A DNA stretch of 48,104 bases, taken from positions 1-48,104 of the forward strand of contig JAIERF010000051.1 in NCBI GenBank assembly GCA_019747075.1, in the 5' to 3' direction. Numbering within the stretch: the stretch's first letter is position 1; every line of letters starts with the position of its first letter. A model generated the notes under the pieces. It had not been told where the DNA came from. It made no database searches and saw only the letters and a list, made by a program, of their open reading frames with translations. This DNA comes from Pseudomonadaceae bacterium. GTDB taxonomy: Bacteria > Pseudomonadota > Gammaproteobacteria > Pseudomonadales > Pseudomonadaceae. Positions 7,709 to 17,648 of the stretch are shown here, piece after piece. The position numbers and the translations under genes were made by a program.

Positions 7709-9706
7709 TTATGCGCCAGTTGGGGGCGAGGTAATTGCGGCGGTGTTGCGGCTGAGCAGGTTACGTAGCTGATCTTTTTCTTCGGGGCTCAGTTCACTTT
7801 GACGGGCTTTGAGCAGCAAATGTTCCAAGCTGCGCTCGCGTTGGCGCGCTGCAAGTCTAGTTATAGTGTCGAAAAACTGTTGTTCAAGGCTGTCGGCTGA
7901 AATCAGCCATTCCTTCTCGGCCAGGGCCTGCAGTAAGCGGCCTTGCTCGGTTCCGTGCCAGCGCGCAATCAGTTGCAGGCTGCGTAGCTTGGGGTTTTTC
8001 TGCAGGGCGCCGAGCAGGGCGACCAGTAGTTGGGCGTAGGTGTCGTCTTCGGCGGCGAAGTGGCTGGCGTCCTCAACTTTGTGCGCCAGCGCCGGGTGAT
8101 GCAGCAGTGTGCGCAGGGCGGTGAGGGTGGGTGATTCGACGCTGACCGGCTTGCGCGGCGCGCGCGGTTGGTCGTTGCGCTCGCCTTTTTTCCAGGGTTT
8201 GTCTTTGCCCCAGCTTTTGCCGTCGCCTTTCTTCCAGGTTTTTTGTGGCTCGAAGTCGGCGGCTGGCGGTTCGATGTAATGGGCGTAGTCGGCGATGTCG
8301 CCATAATCCGGCGGGCTGTCGTGCTGGTCTGTGCTGATGTTGCCGTAGTCTGGGTAGTCGGGCGCGGCACTGGGTTGGCTGGCGGGCGTGCTGCGGCTTG
8401 CCGGGCTGGCGCTGTTGTCGCTGCTGAGGCCGGTAATTTCGCTCAGGCGCTGGCGCATCAGTGTGCGCAGGTTGGCGCCGGGGATCTTGTCGATCAGCGG
8501 GGCAGCCAGGGTCATCAGGTGAGCTTTGCCTTCCAGGGAGCGCGGATCGGCTTCCTGGGTCAGTTGCTGGAAGAAGTAATCGGCCAGTGGCTGGGCTTGC
8601 TGGGTGATGCGGGCGCGAAAGGCGTCTGTACCTTCGGCGCGCACCAGGGTGTCGGGGTCTTCGCCTTCGGGTAGAAACAAGAAGCGTGCGCGGCGACCGT
8701 CTTGCAGGCTGGGCAGAGTCGCTTCGAGTGCGCGCCAGGCGGCTTTGCGTCCGGCTGAGTCGCCGTCAAAACAGAACAGCACGCTGGGCACGATGCGAAA
8801 CAAGCGCTTGAGGTGTTCTTCGCTGGTGGCGGTGCCGAGGGTGGCGACGGCGTTGCGCAGGCTTTGCTGGGCCAGGGCGATAACGTCCATGTAGCCCTCA
8901 ACCACCATGATTTCGTCGAGATGGCGATTGCTTTGGCGCGCCTCATAAAGGCCGTAGAGTTCCTGGCCTTTGTGGAAAATCGGAGTTTCCGGGGAGTTCA
9001 AATACTTGGGTTTGTCGTCGCCCAGTACCCGGCCGCCGAAGGCGATGATGCGCCCGCGGCTGTCGCGAATGGGGAAGATTACCCGGTCGCGAAAGCGGTC
9101 GTAGCGTTTGATCTTCTCGGGGTTTTCGGCGTTTTCCACCAGCAGGCCGGCGTCGATCAGGTGCTTCTGCGCCAGGTTGTCGCCGCCCAGGTGTTTGTAG
9201 AGGTTGTCCCAGCCCGGTGGGGCGAAACCGAGGCCGAAGTCGCGGGCAATTTCGCCAGACAGGCCGCGGCCTTTCAGGTAGTCGACGGCCGCTTTGCGGG
9301 TCGGATGGCTTTTCAGCGCCTGGCGGTAGAACTCAGCGGCGGCTGTTAATAGCGGATACAGCGGTGAGTCAGTGGGTTGGCGCGGTGTGTGTGGGCGGCC
9401 GCTTTCTTCGCGCGGCACTTCCATGCCGGCCTGCTTGGCCAGGTCTTCGACAGCCTGAACGAAGTCCAGGTGGTCGTGGTCCATGATAAAGCCGAGGGCG
9501 TTGCCGCCGGCGCCGCAGCCGAAGCAGTAGTAGAACTGTTTATCGGGGCTGACGCTGAAGGAGGGGGTTTTCTCCTTGTGGAACGGGCAGCAGGCGCTGT
9601 AATTCTTGCCGGCCTTTTTCAGTTGCACGCGCGAACTCACCACGTCGACGATGTCGGTGCGGTTGAGGAGGTCGTCGATGAATGATTGTGGAATCAGGCC
9701 GGCCAT
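7709..9706 (-). CDS. dnaG: DNA primase DnaG
   Basis: A 665-residue primase that makes RNA primers for Okazaki fragments and works with DnaB. The N-terminal zinc ribbon has Cys40, His43, Cys61 and Cys64 (CCPFHKEKTPSF ... YYCFGCGAGG). The catalytic TOPRIM core includes VVEGYMDVIAL (about 265-275) and CFDGDSAGRKA (about 310). A Pro/Gly/Lys-rich linker at about 430-510 is longer and lower in complexity than in E. coli. The C-terminal domain is expected to bind DnaB. It is the middle gene of rpsU-dnaG-rpoD; two hairpins between rpsU and dnaG probably keep its expression low relative to S21. Confidence 0.98.
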   Translation of the reverse strand: MAGLIPQSFIDDLLNRTDIVDVVSSRVQLKKAGKNYSACCPFHKEKTPSFSVSPDKQFYYCFGCGAGGNALGFIMDHDHLDFVQAVEDLAKQAGMEVPREESGRPHTPRQPTDSPLYPLLTAAAEFYRQALKSHPTRKAAVDYLKGRGLSGEIARDFGLGFAPPGWDNLYKHLGGDNLAQKHLIDAGLLVENAENPEKIKRYDRFRDRVIFPIRDSRGRIIAFGGRVLGDDKPKYLNSPETPIFHKGQELYGLYEARQSNRHLDEIMVVEGYMDVIALAQQSLRNAVATLGTATSEEHLKRLFRIVPSVLFCFDGDSAGRKAAWRALEATLPSLQDGRRARFLFLPEGEDPDTLVRAEGTDAFRARITQQAQPLADYFFQQLTQEADPRSLEGKAHLMTLAAPLIDKIPGANLRTLMRQRLSEITGLSSDNSASPASRSTPASQPSAAPDYPDYGNISTDQHDSPPDYGDIADYAHYIEPPAADFEPQKTWKKGDGKSWGKDKPWKKGERNDQPRAPRKPVSVESPTLTALRTLLHHPALAHKVEDASHFAAEDDTYAQLLVALLGALQKNPKLRSLQLIARWHGTEQGRLLQALAEKEWLISADSLEQQFFDTITRLAARQRERSLEHLLLKARQSELSPEEKDQLRNLLSRNTAAITSPPTGA

Positions 9707-9756
9707 AAGGGGTCAGGATACTGCTCGAAGGCGGTGACTGGGCAGGCGGATAAAAC

Positions 9757-9795
9757 AAAAAAACTCCGACCATTCGCGAATCTGCGAAGCGGAGT
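9757..9795 (-). terminator. Second hairpin between rpsU and dnaG
   Basis: On the minus strand, ACTCCG (9795-9790) pairs with CGGAGT (9768-9763), enclosing an inner TTCGCGAA palindrome, followed by TTTTTTTG. It lies downstream of the stronger hairpin at 9806-9840. Together they would limit read-through from rpsU into dnaG. Confidence 0.65.
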
Positions 9796-9805
9796 GGTAC
9801 TCAGT

Positions 9806-9840
9806 AAAAAACGCAATGCCCGACCGAGGTCGGGCATTGT
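9806..9840 (-). terminator. rpsU terminator (partial) before dnaG
   Basis: On the minus strand, an 11-12-bp perfect stem CAATGCCCGACC/GGTCGGGCATTG (9839-9828 with 9825-9814) is followed by CGTTTTTT. It begins about 30 bp after the rpsU stop. In E. coli a partial terminator at the same place lowers primase expression (established knowledge); this one is placed to do the same. Confidence 0.85.
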
Positions 9841-9869
9841 GCTGAAGCGCTAGCGGTGCGACGTGTAAC

Positions 9870-10085
9870 TTAGTACATGCGCACGTGACGGCGCTGTTCG
9901 CGCTGCACTTTCTTCGCGTGACGCTTAACAGCGGCTGCTGCCTTGCGCTTACGCTCGGAGGTGGGCTTTTCGTAGAACTCGCGGCTACGCACTTCAGCCA
10001 GTACACCGGCCTTTTCGCAGGAGCGCTTGAAGCGACGCAGAGCTACGTCGAAGGGTTCGTTCTCTTTAACTTTGACGGCTGGCAT
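9870..10085 (-). CDS. rpsU: 30S ribosomal protein S21
   Basis: A 71-residue basic protein of the small subunit platform that assists initiation. [21 protein letters not shown] and the Arg/Lys-rich tail [15 protein letters not shown] are typical of S21. The frame opens 16 codons earlier, but only the ATG at 10085 gives the conserved N-terminus and normal length; GAAGG lies upstream. It is the first gene of the rpsU-dnaG-rpoD operon and is divergent from tsaD. The promoter at 10170-10198 drives it. Confidence 0.97.
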   Translation of the reverse strand: MPAVKVKENEPFDVALRRFKRSCEKAGVLAEVRSREFYEKPTSERKRKAAAAVKRHAKKVQREQRRHVRMY

Positions 10086-10169
10086 CCAGGGCTTACCTTC
10101 ACAATGTACCGATGGTGAACGCACTCCTGGCAAATGGCACGGGAGAACGTCGGTTTTTAAGGGTTGCGG

Positions 10170-10198
10170 ATGTTAACCCCTTGGCGCGAGGAATGCAA
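10170..10198 (-). promoter_or_regulatory. Sigma-70 promoter for the rpsU-dnaG-rpoD operon
   Basis: On the minus strand, TTGCAT (10198-10193) and TAACAT (10175-10170) are separated by exactly 17 bases, about 85 bp upstream of the rpsU ATG. I found no clear LexA box in the surrounding intergenic region. Confidence 0.6.
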
Positions 10199-10287
10199 AG
10201 CCTCTGATCGAAAACCGCTGGTCGGTGCCGGGGGTGGGCATTATCATGCGCGCCTTCGATTTTGCCCACCCTTAAAGGCGCAAACCC

Positions 10288-11313
10288 ATGCTAGTGCTGG
10301 GATTAGAGACTTCCTGCGACGAAACCGGCGTCGCGTTATACGACAGTGAGCGCGGCCTGCTGGCCGATGCGCTGTTCAGTCAAATTGATTTGCACCGTGC
10401 CTACGGCGGCGTGGTGCCGGAGTTGGCCTCGCGCGATCACGTCAAGCGCATGCTGCCGCTGATCCGCCAGGTGCTGGAGGAGGCCGGGCGTACGGCTCAG
10501 GACATTGACGCCATTGCCTATACCGCGGGCCCCGGCCTGGTCGGTGCCTTGCTGGTGGGCGCTTCATGCGCCCAAGCGCTGGCGTTTGCTTGGGAGATTC
10601 CGGCGCTGGGCGTGCACCACATGGAAGGCCATTTGCTCGCGCCAATGTTGGAAGAGCAGCCGCCGCAGTTTCCGTTCGTCGCTTTGTTGGTGTCGGGCGG
10701 CCATACCCAGTTGGTGCGCGTGGATGGCATCGGCCGTTATGCGTTGCTCGGTGAGTCGCTGGACGATGCCGCTGGCGAGGCCTTCGACAAGACCGCCAAG
10801 ATGCTCGGGCTGGTCTATCCGGGCGGTCCGGAGATTGCGCGCCTGGCTGAACGCGGCGTGCCTGGGCGGTTTGTTTTCCCGCGGCCGATGACCGATCGGC
10901 CGGGGCTGGACTTCAGTTTCAGCGGCTTGAAGACTTTTGCCCTGAACACCTGGCAGCAACAGCGCACGGGTGGCGAGGCTGACGAGCAGGTTCGTTGCGA
11001 TATCGCCCTGGCGTTTCAGCAGGCGGTGGTGGAAACCTTGACCATCAAATGCAAGCGCGCGCTGAAGCACACGCATTTGAAGAGCCTGGTTATCGCCGGT
11101 GGCGTGAGTGCCAATCAGGCATTGCGCAGCGGCTTGGAGAAGATGCTCAAGGAGCTCGGTGGTCAGGTCTTCTACGCGCGGCCACGGTTCTGTACCGATA
11201 ATGGTGCGATGATCGCGTATGCGGGCTGTCAGCGCCTGCTGGCGGGGCAGCAGGACGGCCCGGCGATTGGTGTGCAGGCGCGGTGGCCGATGGAGCAATT
11301 GTTGCCGTTATGA
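10288..11313 (+). CDS. tsaD: tRNA N6-threonylcarbamoyladenosine transferase TsaD
   Basis: A 341-residue ASKHA-fold enzyme that transfers the threonylcarbamoyl group to A37 of ANN-decoding tRNAs, with TsaB and TsaE. The N-terminus [19 protein letters not shown] is the family signature. The metal-binding histidines are His111 and His115 in HHMEGH, and VSGGHTQLV and the C-terminal [13 protein letters not shown] complete the nucleotide/metal site. The ATG at 10288 has AAGG upstream and gives the usual length. It is divergent from rpsU, the conserved arrangement in gamma-proteobacteria, and convergent with plsY. Confidence 0.98.
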   Translation: MLVLGLETSCDETGVALYDSERGLLADALFSQIDLHRAYGGVVPELASRDHVKRMLPLIRQVLEEAGRTAQDIDAIAYTAGPGLVGALLVGASCAQALAFAWEIPALGVHHMEGHLLAPMLEEQPPQFPFVALLVSGGHTQLVRVDGIGRYALLGESLDDAAGEAFDKTAKMLGLVYPGGPEIARLAERGVPGRFVFPRPMTDRPGLDFSFSGLKTFALNTWQQQRTGGEADEQVRCDIALAFQQAVVETLTIKCKRALKHTHLKSLVIAGGVSANQALRSGLEKMLKELGGQVFYARPRFCTDNGAMIAYAGCQRLLAGQQDGPAIGVQARWPMEQLLPL

Positions 11314-11333
11314 GGCGGCTGCAGGTTGGGCGC

Positions 11334-11912
11334 TTAAAAATGCCGTTCGCGCCCGGCGAACAGGTCGCGTAAATTGCCGCGGTGGCGCCAGACAATCAGG
11401 CCGCACAGCGCGCTCATGGGCAGCAGGGCGCCGGGTTGTTGCCAGGCTAGCAAGGGCAGTGTCAGCGGTGTGGCGATCAGCGCAGCGAGGGAGCTGATGC
11501 GGGTCAGCTGAAAGCTCAGCAGCCAGGCGCCTACCGCCAGTAAAGCCGCGGGTGGATAGAGGCCCAGGAGCATGCCGGCGGCGGTGGCCACGCCCTTGCC
11601 GCCGCGGAAGCGAAAAAACACCGGGTAGAGGTGGCCAATGACGGCCGCCAGACCGATCCAGGCTTGTTGCTGGATGCTGAAGTGCCAGGCCGCCGCCACC
11701 AGTACCGGCAGCAGGCCTTTGCTCAGATCACCGAGCAGGGTGAGGATGGCCAGTTTTTTGCCCGCCAGGCGGAGCATGTTGCTGGCGCCGGGGTTGCCCG
11801 AGCCGCCGTCACGGGGGTCGGGGCCGCCAGCCAGGCGACTGAGCAGGATGGCGAACGACAGGGAGCCGAGTAGGTAGGCGAGGAGCGCCAAGAGCCAAAA
11901 CATGGTTTCCAT
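11334..11912 (-). CDS. plsY: Glycerol-3-phosphate acyltransferase PlsY
   Basis: A 192-residue inner-membrane enzyme that acylates glycerol-3-phosphate from acyl-phosphate, the first step of phospholipid synthesis. It has about five hydrophobic segments and the family motifs [15 protein letters not shown] (about 37-51) and [18 protein letters not shown] (about 93-110). The start could also be the Met three codons on (11903), with GGAA close by. It is divergent from folB and ends 20 bp from the tsaD stop. Confidence 0.96.
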   Translation of the reverse strand: METMFWLLALLAYLLGSLSFAILLSRLAGGPDPRDGGSGNPGASNMLRLAGKKLAILTLLGDLSKGLLPVLVAAAWHFSIQQQAWIGLAAVIGHLYPVFFRFRGGKGVATAAGMLLGLYPPAALLAVGAWLLSFQLTRISSLAALIATPLTLPLLAWQQPGALLPMSALCGLIVWRHRGNLRDLFAGRERHF

Positions 11913-11976
11913 TCCGGGGCGGGTAAGCCCCGATTCTAACGGCGCATGGCGCCCTTGTCGTGCCGGAGCAGCGTAC

Positions 11977-12330
11977 GTGGACAGAGTGTTTATCGAAGGG
12001 CTGGAGGTCGATACGGTGATCGGCGCCTACGACTGGGAGCGCGAGATTCGCCAGTGCCTGCGCCTGGACTTGAGCTTCGCTTGGGACAACCGCAAGCCGG
12101 CGGCCAACGATGACCTGAGCCTGGCGTTGGATTACGCCACGGTCTCGACGCGCATTCAGGCCTTTGCCCAGGACGCGCAATTTATCCTGGTGGAAACCTT
12201 CGCCGAGCGCCTGGCGGCGCTGCTGATGGACGAATTTCAGATTCCCTGGCTGCGCCTCAAACTGACCAAGCCCGGCGCCGTGCCGGCTGCCAGTGGTGTC
12301 GGCGTGGAGATCGAGCGCGGATGCCTGTGA
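11977..12330 (+). CDS. folB: Dihydroneopterin aldolase FolB
   Basis: A 117-residue enzyme of folate synthesis that converts dihydroneopterin to 6-hydroxymethyldihydropterin and glycolaldehyde; it is active as an octamer. The frame is open further upstream, but the conserved N-terminus [20 protein letters not shown] points to the GTG at 11977, with GGAG nine bases upstream. [15 protein letters not shown] and the C-terminal [12 protein letters not shown] (with the active-site Lys) are visible. It overlaps folK by 10 bp, so the two consecutive pathway steps are coupled. Confidence 0.95.
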   Translation: MDRVFIEGLEVDTVIGAYDWEREIRQCLRLDLSFAWDNRKPAANDDLSLALDYATVSTRIQAFAQDAQFILVETFAERLAALLMDEFQIPWLRLKLTKPGAVPAASGVGVEIERGCL

Positions 12331-12857
12331 CACGGATTTTTCTTGGCCTCGGTAGCAATATCGAGCGCGAACGGCACCTGCGCGCCGGGCTAGATGCCTT
12401 GGCTGGCTTTGTCGATGCGCTGCAGTGCTCACCGGTGTTCGAGAGTGCACCGGTAGGTATCAACAGCGGTCCATTTTTCAACCTGGTGGTGTCGGGCGAG
12501 ACCGATTTGCCGCTGGCCGAGCTGGATCGGCGGCTGAAGCTGATTGAGGCCGACAATGGCCGCTATGCTCCCGGTCGCAAGGGCTTGCCGCTGGATATCG
12601 ATGTGCTGCTGTACGGCGAGCAGGTGGGCGATTTTGATGGTCTGATCCTGCCGCGGGCGGAAATCCTCAAGAATGCCTTTGTGCTCTGGCCGTTGGCTCT
12701 GCATGCGCCGCAGGTGCTGCACCCGGGCGTGCAGCGCAGCTTTGCCGACTTGTGGCAAACGGCGCAGATTGCGCAGCAGTTACAGCCGATCGCCTTCCAA
12801 TGGCGTGGTCACGAGCTGACGCCGAGTGAGTTGATTCTGGCGCATTCAGGCGCATAG
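12321..12857 (+). CDS. folK: HPPK, 6-hydroxymethyldihydropterin pyrophosphokinase FolK
   Basis: A 178-residue kinase that transfers pyrophosphate from ATP to the FolB product, before FolP. Family motifs are FLGLGSNIERERHL, SPVFESAPVG, FFNLVV, and RKGLPLDIDVLLYG, whose DID residues bind the two Mg ions. ILPRAEILKNAFVLWPLAL is the substrate-proximal segment. The start overlaps the folB end. The C-terminal 25 residues are divergent. It ends 16 bp from the convergent cca stop. Confidence 0.96.
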   Translation: MPVTRIFLGLGSNIERERHLRAGLDALAGFVDALQCSPVFESAPVGINSGPFFNLVVSGETDLPLAELDRRLKLIEADNGRYAPGRKGLPLDIDVLLYGEQVGDFDGLILPRAEILKNAFVLWPLALHAPQVLHPGVQRSFADLWQTAQIAQQLQPIAFQWRGHELTPSELILAHSGA

Positions 12858-12873
12858 CTCGGATGGTGTCGGG

Positions 12874-14106
12874 CTACGTGGGTTGCGCGCTGGCTTTGTA
12901 AGCTTTGAGTGCCTGCAGGCGTTCGCGCTGCAGCGCAGCACCGAGCTCGGCACCCTTGAATCCTTGCTCCAACAGCGGCTGCACGGGCACCGCACGGGCG
13001 GCATTGGCGGCACCGAGCAGATAGCTGGCCTGCGGGTAGTCACGTTGCTCGAAACCCAGACGCCCGCGGGCATCCATTTCGCAGGCGGTGACAAATTCGG
13101 CGAAGCGCTGCGGGCGGCGATAGGCGTCGAAATTCTGCAATAACTCCAGCAACGTCGAGGCTTTCAGCTCCAGAGCGCGATGGCCGTGGGTGTGATATTC
13201 ACACACCAGCAGGGCCAGTTCCTGACAGTCCTTCGGTGCTTTGTAGCGCGCGTTGACCGCCCGTACCTGCTTCAGGCCGCGCACTTCGTGAGCGATATGC
13301 CGTGGCCAGTCGGCCGCCGGCGTGCTGCCTTTGCCCAGGTCGTGTAGCAGGCTGGCCCAGCGAACGGTAAGCGGCTGAGTGTGGGTGGCGCATTGCTGAA
13401 GGACCATCAACACATGCACGCCGGTATCGACTTCCGGGTGATGCAGGGCGGTTTGCGGCACGCCGAACAGGGCGTCGACTTCTGGCAGCAGTTCGGCCAA
13501 GGCGCCACAGTCGCGCAGTACCTGGATAAACACATCGGGACGCGGCTCCATCAGGGCGCGGGAGATTTCCTTCCAGCTGCGCTCTGCGGTCAGCGCCTGC
13601 AATTCACCGGACTCGCTGAGTTGGCGCATCAACGCCAGGGTTTCATCGGCTACGCGAAAGCCCAAGGGTGCGTAGCGCGCGGCAAAACGGGCAACGCGCA
13701 GCACCCGTAGCGGGTCTTCGGCGAAGGCTGGGGACACATGGCGGAGCACGCGGGCTTCAAGATCGCGCTGGCCGCCGTAGGGGTCATGCAGCTGGCCCTG
13801 GGCGTCTTCGGCCATAGCGTTAATGGTCAGGTCACGGCGAATCAGGTCGTCTTCGACGCTGACGTTCGGGCTGGCGAAGAAGGTGAAACCACCGTAGCCC
13901 TGGCCGGATTTGCGCTCGGTGCGGGCGAGGGCATATTCCTCGCCCGTTTGCGGATGGAGAAATACCGGGAAATCGTCGCCGACCGGGCGAAAACCCTGGG
14001 CCAGCATCTGTTCAACCGTAGCGCCAACCACCAGCCAGTCGATGTCGGTGACCGGTTGGCCGAGCAAGCGGTCGCGCACGGCGCCGCCGACCTTGTAAAT
14101 CTGCAT
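12874..14106 (-). CDS. cca: CCA tRNA nucleotidyltransferase (multifunctional)
   Basis: A 410-residue enzyme that adds or repairs the 3' CCA of tRNAs. The catalytic N-terminus has [13 protein letters not shown] and the DIDW carboxylates that hold Mg. [12 protein letters not shown] and [17 protein letters not shown] follow, then [16 protein letters not shown]. An HD phosphohydrolase domain (HDLGKG at about 255) gives the 2',3'-cyclic phosphodiesterase/phosphatase activities of the long gamma-proteobacterial form. Full length, convergent with folK. Confidence 0.97.
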   Translation of the reverse strand: MQIYKVGGAVRDRLLGQPVTDIDWLVVGATVEQMLAQGFRPVGDDFPVFLHPQTGEEYALARTERKSGQGYGGFTFFASPNVSVEDDLIRRDLTINAMAEDAQGQLHDPYGGQRDLEARVLRHVSPAFAEDPLRVLRVARFAARYAPLGFRVADETLALMRQLSESGELQALTAERSWKEISRALMEPRPDVFIQVLRDCGALAELLPEVDALFGVPQTALHHPEVDTGVHVLMVLQQCATHTQPLTVRWASLLHDLGKGSTPAADWPRHIAHEVRGLKQVRAVNARYKAPKDCQELALLVCEYHTHGHRALELKASTLLELLQNFDAYRRPQRFAEFVTACEMDARGRLGFEQRDYPQASYLLGAANAARAVPVQPLLEQGFKGAELGAALQRERLQALKAYKASAQPT

Positions 14107-14159
14107 GGGAGCTCCTTCGTCAGGCCTACAGCATACCGTCTGAACCGGGAGTGTGGCGC

Positions 14160-14666
14160 TTAGCGGGCGATGGGCACTTGTTGCAGCAGGGCGTTGCTGG
14201 CCTTGTGCAGTTGCTCGTCACTGTCCCAGGCGGGGCTGAGGCCGGTGTCGACTTGGCCTTCCCAGAGCACCTGGTCCTGCAGGTCGGTAAGGCGCAGGTG
14301 CAGGGTGGCGTGTTCTTCCTGCAGGCGGTGCACGCTCTGGTAAGGGCCAAGGAGGCCTGGCGGTGGCAGATCGGTGCTGAGCTCCACGGGCTCGCGGCGC
14401 AGGCCCAGCCAGTAGTAAGCGCGCAGTTGCACCGGTGAGCCTTCACGGTAGCCGCGCAGGCTCAGGCCGTCGCGCAGCAGGCCGGTGAGCAGGGCGGCGC
14501 GTTCGGTGGGGGCTTGGCTGTCATTGCTGGCGCTCACGGCGATCAGTTGCACGCTGCTGAGGTCGCGCAGGCCGGGTTGGGCGGGGGTCGTCACCTGTGG
14601 CAACAACAGGTGGCTAGAGCAGGTGGCTAGGGCCAGGCACACCAGCAAAACGGGGAATATGCGCAT
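14160..14666 (-). CDS. Putative lipoprotein of unknown function
   Basis: About 168 residues from the Met at 14666; the frame extends to 14723. The inner start is preferred because it gives a compact signal sequence, [16 protein letters not shown], with GGAG upstream. The Cys would be the lipidated residue, though the preceding Thr is atypical for a lipobox. The mature part begins SSHLLLPQV and contains a beta-rich region ([37 protein letters not shown]) like small outer-membrane lipoproteins. It lies between cca and spoVR, where P. aeruginosa also has a hypothetical gene. Function unknown. Confidence 0.7.
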   Translation of the reverse strand: MRIFPVLLVCLALATCSSHLLLPQVTTPAQPGLRDLSSVQLIAVSASNDSQAPTERAALLTGLLRDGLSLRGYREGSPVQLRAYYWLGLRREPVELSTDLPPPGLLGPYQSVHRLQEEHATLHLRLTDLQDQVLWEGQVDTGLSPAWDSDEQLHKASNALLQQVPIAR

Positions 14667-14727
14667 CAGCCAGGGGCTCCGGGCAAATGTCAGCATGCTC
14701 GCCACGCTCAGCATCCCGGTCAACCAA

Positions 14728-16296
14728 TCAAATGGGTGGCATGGCCAAGTCCAGGCGTGGCTGCTCGCTGTCGTTCTTGGGCGGGACGTGCAGGGTGCTG
14801 ACCAGTTGCTCGCCTTGGCGGCTTTCCAGGTGAATATCGAAACCCCAGAGGCGGTGCAGGTGCTTGAGCACTTCTTCGGTGGATTCGCCCAGGGGTTTGC
14901 GCTCGTGCTGCTGGTGGCGCAGGGTCAGTGAGCGGTCGCCGCGGCGGTCGATGCTCCAGATCTGGATATTCGGTTCGCGGTTGCCCAGGTTGTATTGCGC
15001 GGCGAGTAGCTCGCGGATGCTGCGGTAGCCGTTTTCATCGTGGATGGCAGGTACCAGCAGGTCTTCACGGCGATCGTCGTCGAGGATGCTGAACAGCTTG
15101 AAGTCGCGGATCACCTTGGGCGACAGGTACTGCAGGATAAAACTCTCGTCCTTGAAGCTCTGCATGGCGAATTTCAAGGTGGCCAGCCAGTCGCTGCCGG
15201 CAATCTCGGGGAACCACAGGCGGTCTTCTTCGGTTGGCTCTTCACATATCCGGCGGATATCTCGGTACATGGCAAAGCCCAGCGCGTAGGGGTTGATGCC
15301 ACTGTAGTAGGGGCTGTCGAAGCCTGGTTGGGCGATCACACCAGTGTGGTATTGGAGGAACTCCAGCATAAAGCCGTCGGTGACCAGGCCTTCGTCATAT
15401 AGGTCGTTCATCAGGGTGTAGTGCCAGAAGGTGGCCCAGCCCTCGTTCATCACTTGGGTCTGGCGCTGCGGGTAAAAATACTGCGAGATCTTGCGCACGA
15501 TGCGCACCACTTCGCGCTGCCAGGGCTCGAGCAGGGGCGCGTGTTTTTCTAGGAAATAAAGGATGTTTTCCTGCGGTTCGGCGGGGAAGCGTGCATTGTC
15601 TTTGTCTGCACCTTTGCTGGCGCCTTTCGGGATAGTGCGCCAGAGGTCGTTGATCTGTTTTTGCAGGTGCTCTTCGCGGTCTTGCTGGCGCTGGCGTTCT
15701 TCCTCGGCAGAGATCGGGTAAGGGCGTTTGTAGCGATCAACGCCGTAGTTCATCAGGGCGTGGCAGGAGTCCAGCAGTTCCTCGACTGCATCGATGCCGT
15801 GGCGCTCTTCGCATTGCATGATGTACTGCTTGGCAAACACCAAGTAATCGATGATCGAGCTGGCATCGGTCCAGGTGCGGAACAGGTAGTTGCCCTTGAA
15901 GAAGCTGTTGTGGCCGTAGCAGGCATGGGCCACCACCAAGGCTTGCATGCAGATGGTGTTTTCTTCCATCAGGTAGGCGATGCACGGGTCGGAGTTGATT
16001 ACGATCTCGTAGGCCAAGCCCATTTGCCCGCGGCTGTAGGATTTTTCTGTGCTGAGAAAATGCTTGCCGTAGGACCAGTGGTGATAGCCCAACGGCATGC
16101 CGACGGAGGCGTAGGCGTCCATCATCTGCTCGGCGGTGATCACCTCGATCTGGTTCGGGTAGGTGTCCAGCGCATAGCGTTTGGCCAGGCGGGCGATCTC
16201 GCGGTCGTAGCTGCGAATCAGCTCGAAGGTCCATTCCGAACCCGTGGACAGCGGTTGTGCGGCCCGCTCACCGGGCGCTTTGCTGGGTGGGGTCAT
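14728..16296 (-). CDS. SpoVR family protein (YcgB-like)
   Basis: A 522-residue cytosolic protein of the SpoVR/YcgB family, named after a Bacillus spore-cortex gene; its biochemical role is not established. Typical stretches are [48 protein letters not shown] and [20 protein letters not shown]; the His and Glu residues in these look like a possible metal site (inference). Its start overlaps the yeaH stop by 4 bp (ATGA), so the two are coupled. spoVR-yeaH-prkA is a conserved stress and stationary-phase group in proteobacteria. Confidence 0.95.
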   Translation of the reverse strand: MTPPSKAPGERAAQPLSTGSEWTFELIRSYDREIARLAKRYALDTYPNQIEVITAEQMMDAYASVGMPLGYHHWSYGKHFLSTEKSYSRGQMGLAYEIVINSDPCIAYLMEENTICMQALVVAHACYGHNSFFKGNYLFRTWTDASSIIDYLVFAKQYIMQCEERHGIDAVEELLDSCHALMNYGVDRYKRPYPISAEEERQRQQDREEHLQKQINDLWRTIPKGASKGADKDNARFPAEPQENILYFLEKHAPLLEPWQREVVRIVRKISQYFYPQRQTQVMNEGWATFWHYTLMNDLYDEGLVTDGFMLEFLQYHTGVIAQPGFDSPYYSGINPYALGFAMYRDIRRICEEPTEEDRLWFPEIAGSDWLATLKFAMQSFKDESFILQYLSPKVIRDFKLFSILDDDRREDLLVPAIHDENGYRSIRELLAAQYNLGNREPNIQIWSIDRRGDRSLTLRHQQHERKPLGESTEEVLKHLHRLWGFDIHLESRQGEQLVSTLHVPPKNDSEQPRLDLAMPPI

Positions 16297-17564
16297 GTCG
16301 CCAGCCTCCGTTGAAAGAGTTCGCGAAATACCGGATAAATGTCGGCGCTGGAGACCAGCTGTTGCTGGGCAAAGCTGTCGGCAAAGGCCGCGCCGACCTG
16401 TTCATATTCGAGCCACAGCGCCTGGTGTTCACGGGGGGTGATCTCGACGTAGGTGAAGTACTGCATAAACGGCATGATCTGCTTGATCAGAATGTCGCGG
16501 CACACCGGCGAGTCGTCGTTCCAGTTGTCGCCGTCGGAGGCCTGGGCGGCGTAGATGTTCCATTCGTTGACCGCATAGCGCTCGGCCATGATCTCCTGCA
16601 TCAGTTTCAGGGCGCTGGAGACGATGGTGCCGCCGGTCTCGCGAGAATAGAAAAACTCCTCCTCGTCGACCTCTTTTGCGCTGGTGTGGTGGCGAATAAA
16701 CACCACCTCGATCTTGTCGTAATTGCGCTTGAGGAACAGATAAAGAAGGATGAAAAAGCGCTTGGCCACATCCTTGGTGGCCTGGGTCATGGAGCCGGAC
16801 ACGTCCATCAGGCAGAACATCACGGCTTTCGAGCTGGGGTTGGGCTGCTTGGCCAGCAGGTTGTACTTGAGGTCGAAGGTGTCGAGAAAGGGCACGCGCT
16901 TGATGCGCGCACGCAACTGGCTGATTTGCTCTTCCTGCAGGCGAATGTCGTCGAAGTTGTCTGGTTCTTCGCGCAGCAGGCGCTCTAGCTCGGCCATGCA
17001 ACTGCGCAGTTTGGCCCGGCTGCTGCCGGACAGGGCGATGCGCCGGGCGTGGGCCGAGCGCAGGGTGCGGACGATATTGATCCGCGAGGGATTACCGTCA
17101 TTGCTGATGCCGGCGCGTACGGTCTTGAAGGTTTCACTGCCGGTCAGGTGGCGTTTGACCAGGTTGGGCAGCTCCAGGTCCTCGAACATGAAGTCGAGAA
17201 ATTCCTCCTGGGTGATCTGGAACACGAACTCGTCGATGCCTTCGCCGGAGTTGCTGGCCTTACCAGCGCCTTTGCCGCTGCCACCGCCGCTGGGACGGGC
17301 GATCTGTTCGCCGCTGACGAACTCCTTGTTGCCGGGGTGGACCACCGTCTGCTTGCCGCCGCGGCCGTGGTGCAGGACCGGCTCGTCGGTATCACGGCCA
17401 GGAATGCTGATCTGCTCGCCGTGCTCCATGTCGGTGATCGAGCGGCGACTGACGGCCTCTTCCACGGCCTTCTTGATGTGCTCGCGGTAACGCCGTAGAA
17501 AACGCTGGCGGTTCACCGTGCTCTTGTTCTTGCCGTTCAGGCGGCGGTCTATCACATAGCTCAT
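16293..17564 (-). CDS. yeaH: YeaH/YhbH family protein (DUF444)
   Basis: A 423-residue protein that acts with the PrkA kinase in nitrogen-starvation and stationary-phase responses of enterobacteria (established for YeaG/YeaH). The N-terminus [28 protein letters not shown] is a family signature. A glycine/serine-rich linker covers about 80-110. A von Willebrand A-like domain with a MIDAS motif, [16 protein letters not shown] (about 245-260), follows and may bind a metal and partner proteins. It lies between prkA and spoVR and overlaps spoVR by 4 bp. Confidence 0.95.
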   Translation of the reverse strand: MSYVIDRRLNGKNKSTVNRQRFLRRYREHIKKAVEEAVSRRSITDMEHGEQISIPGRDTDEPVLHHGRGGKQTVVHPGNKEFVSGEQIARPSGGGSGKGAGKASNSGEGIDEFVFQITQEEFLDFMFEDLELPNLVKRHLTGSETFKTVRAGISNDGNPSRINIVRTLRSAHARRIALSGSSRAKLRSCMAELERLLREEPDNFDDIRLQEEQISQLRARIKRVPFLDTFDLKYNLLAKQPNPSSKAVMFCLMDVSGSMTQATKDVAKRFFILLYLFLKRNYDKIEVVFIRHHTSAKEVDEEEFFYSRETGGTIVSSALKLMQEIMAERYAVNEWNIYAAQASDGDNWNDDSPVCRDILIKQIMPFMQYFTYVEITPREHQALWLEYEQVGAAFADSFAQQQLVSSADIYPVFRELFQRRLAT

Positions 17565-17648
17565 GGCAACTCCTCTGAACCCGTGTGCAGGGCAGACGGA
17601 TTCGCCAGGCGGCGGTCAAGCAGCCTGGCGGCAACAACGACCGGTCGC

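Noticed and set aside
9707..9869. Absence of a yqeY-like gene between dnaG and rpsU
   Set aside because: I recall such a gene near here in P. aeruginosa, but cannot establish that its absence is unusual.
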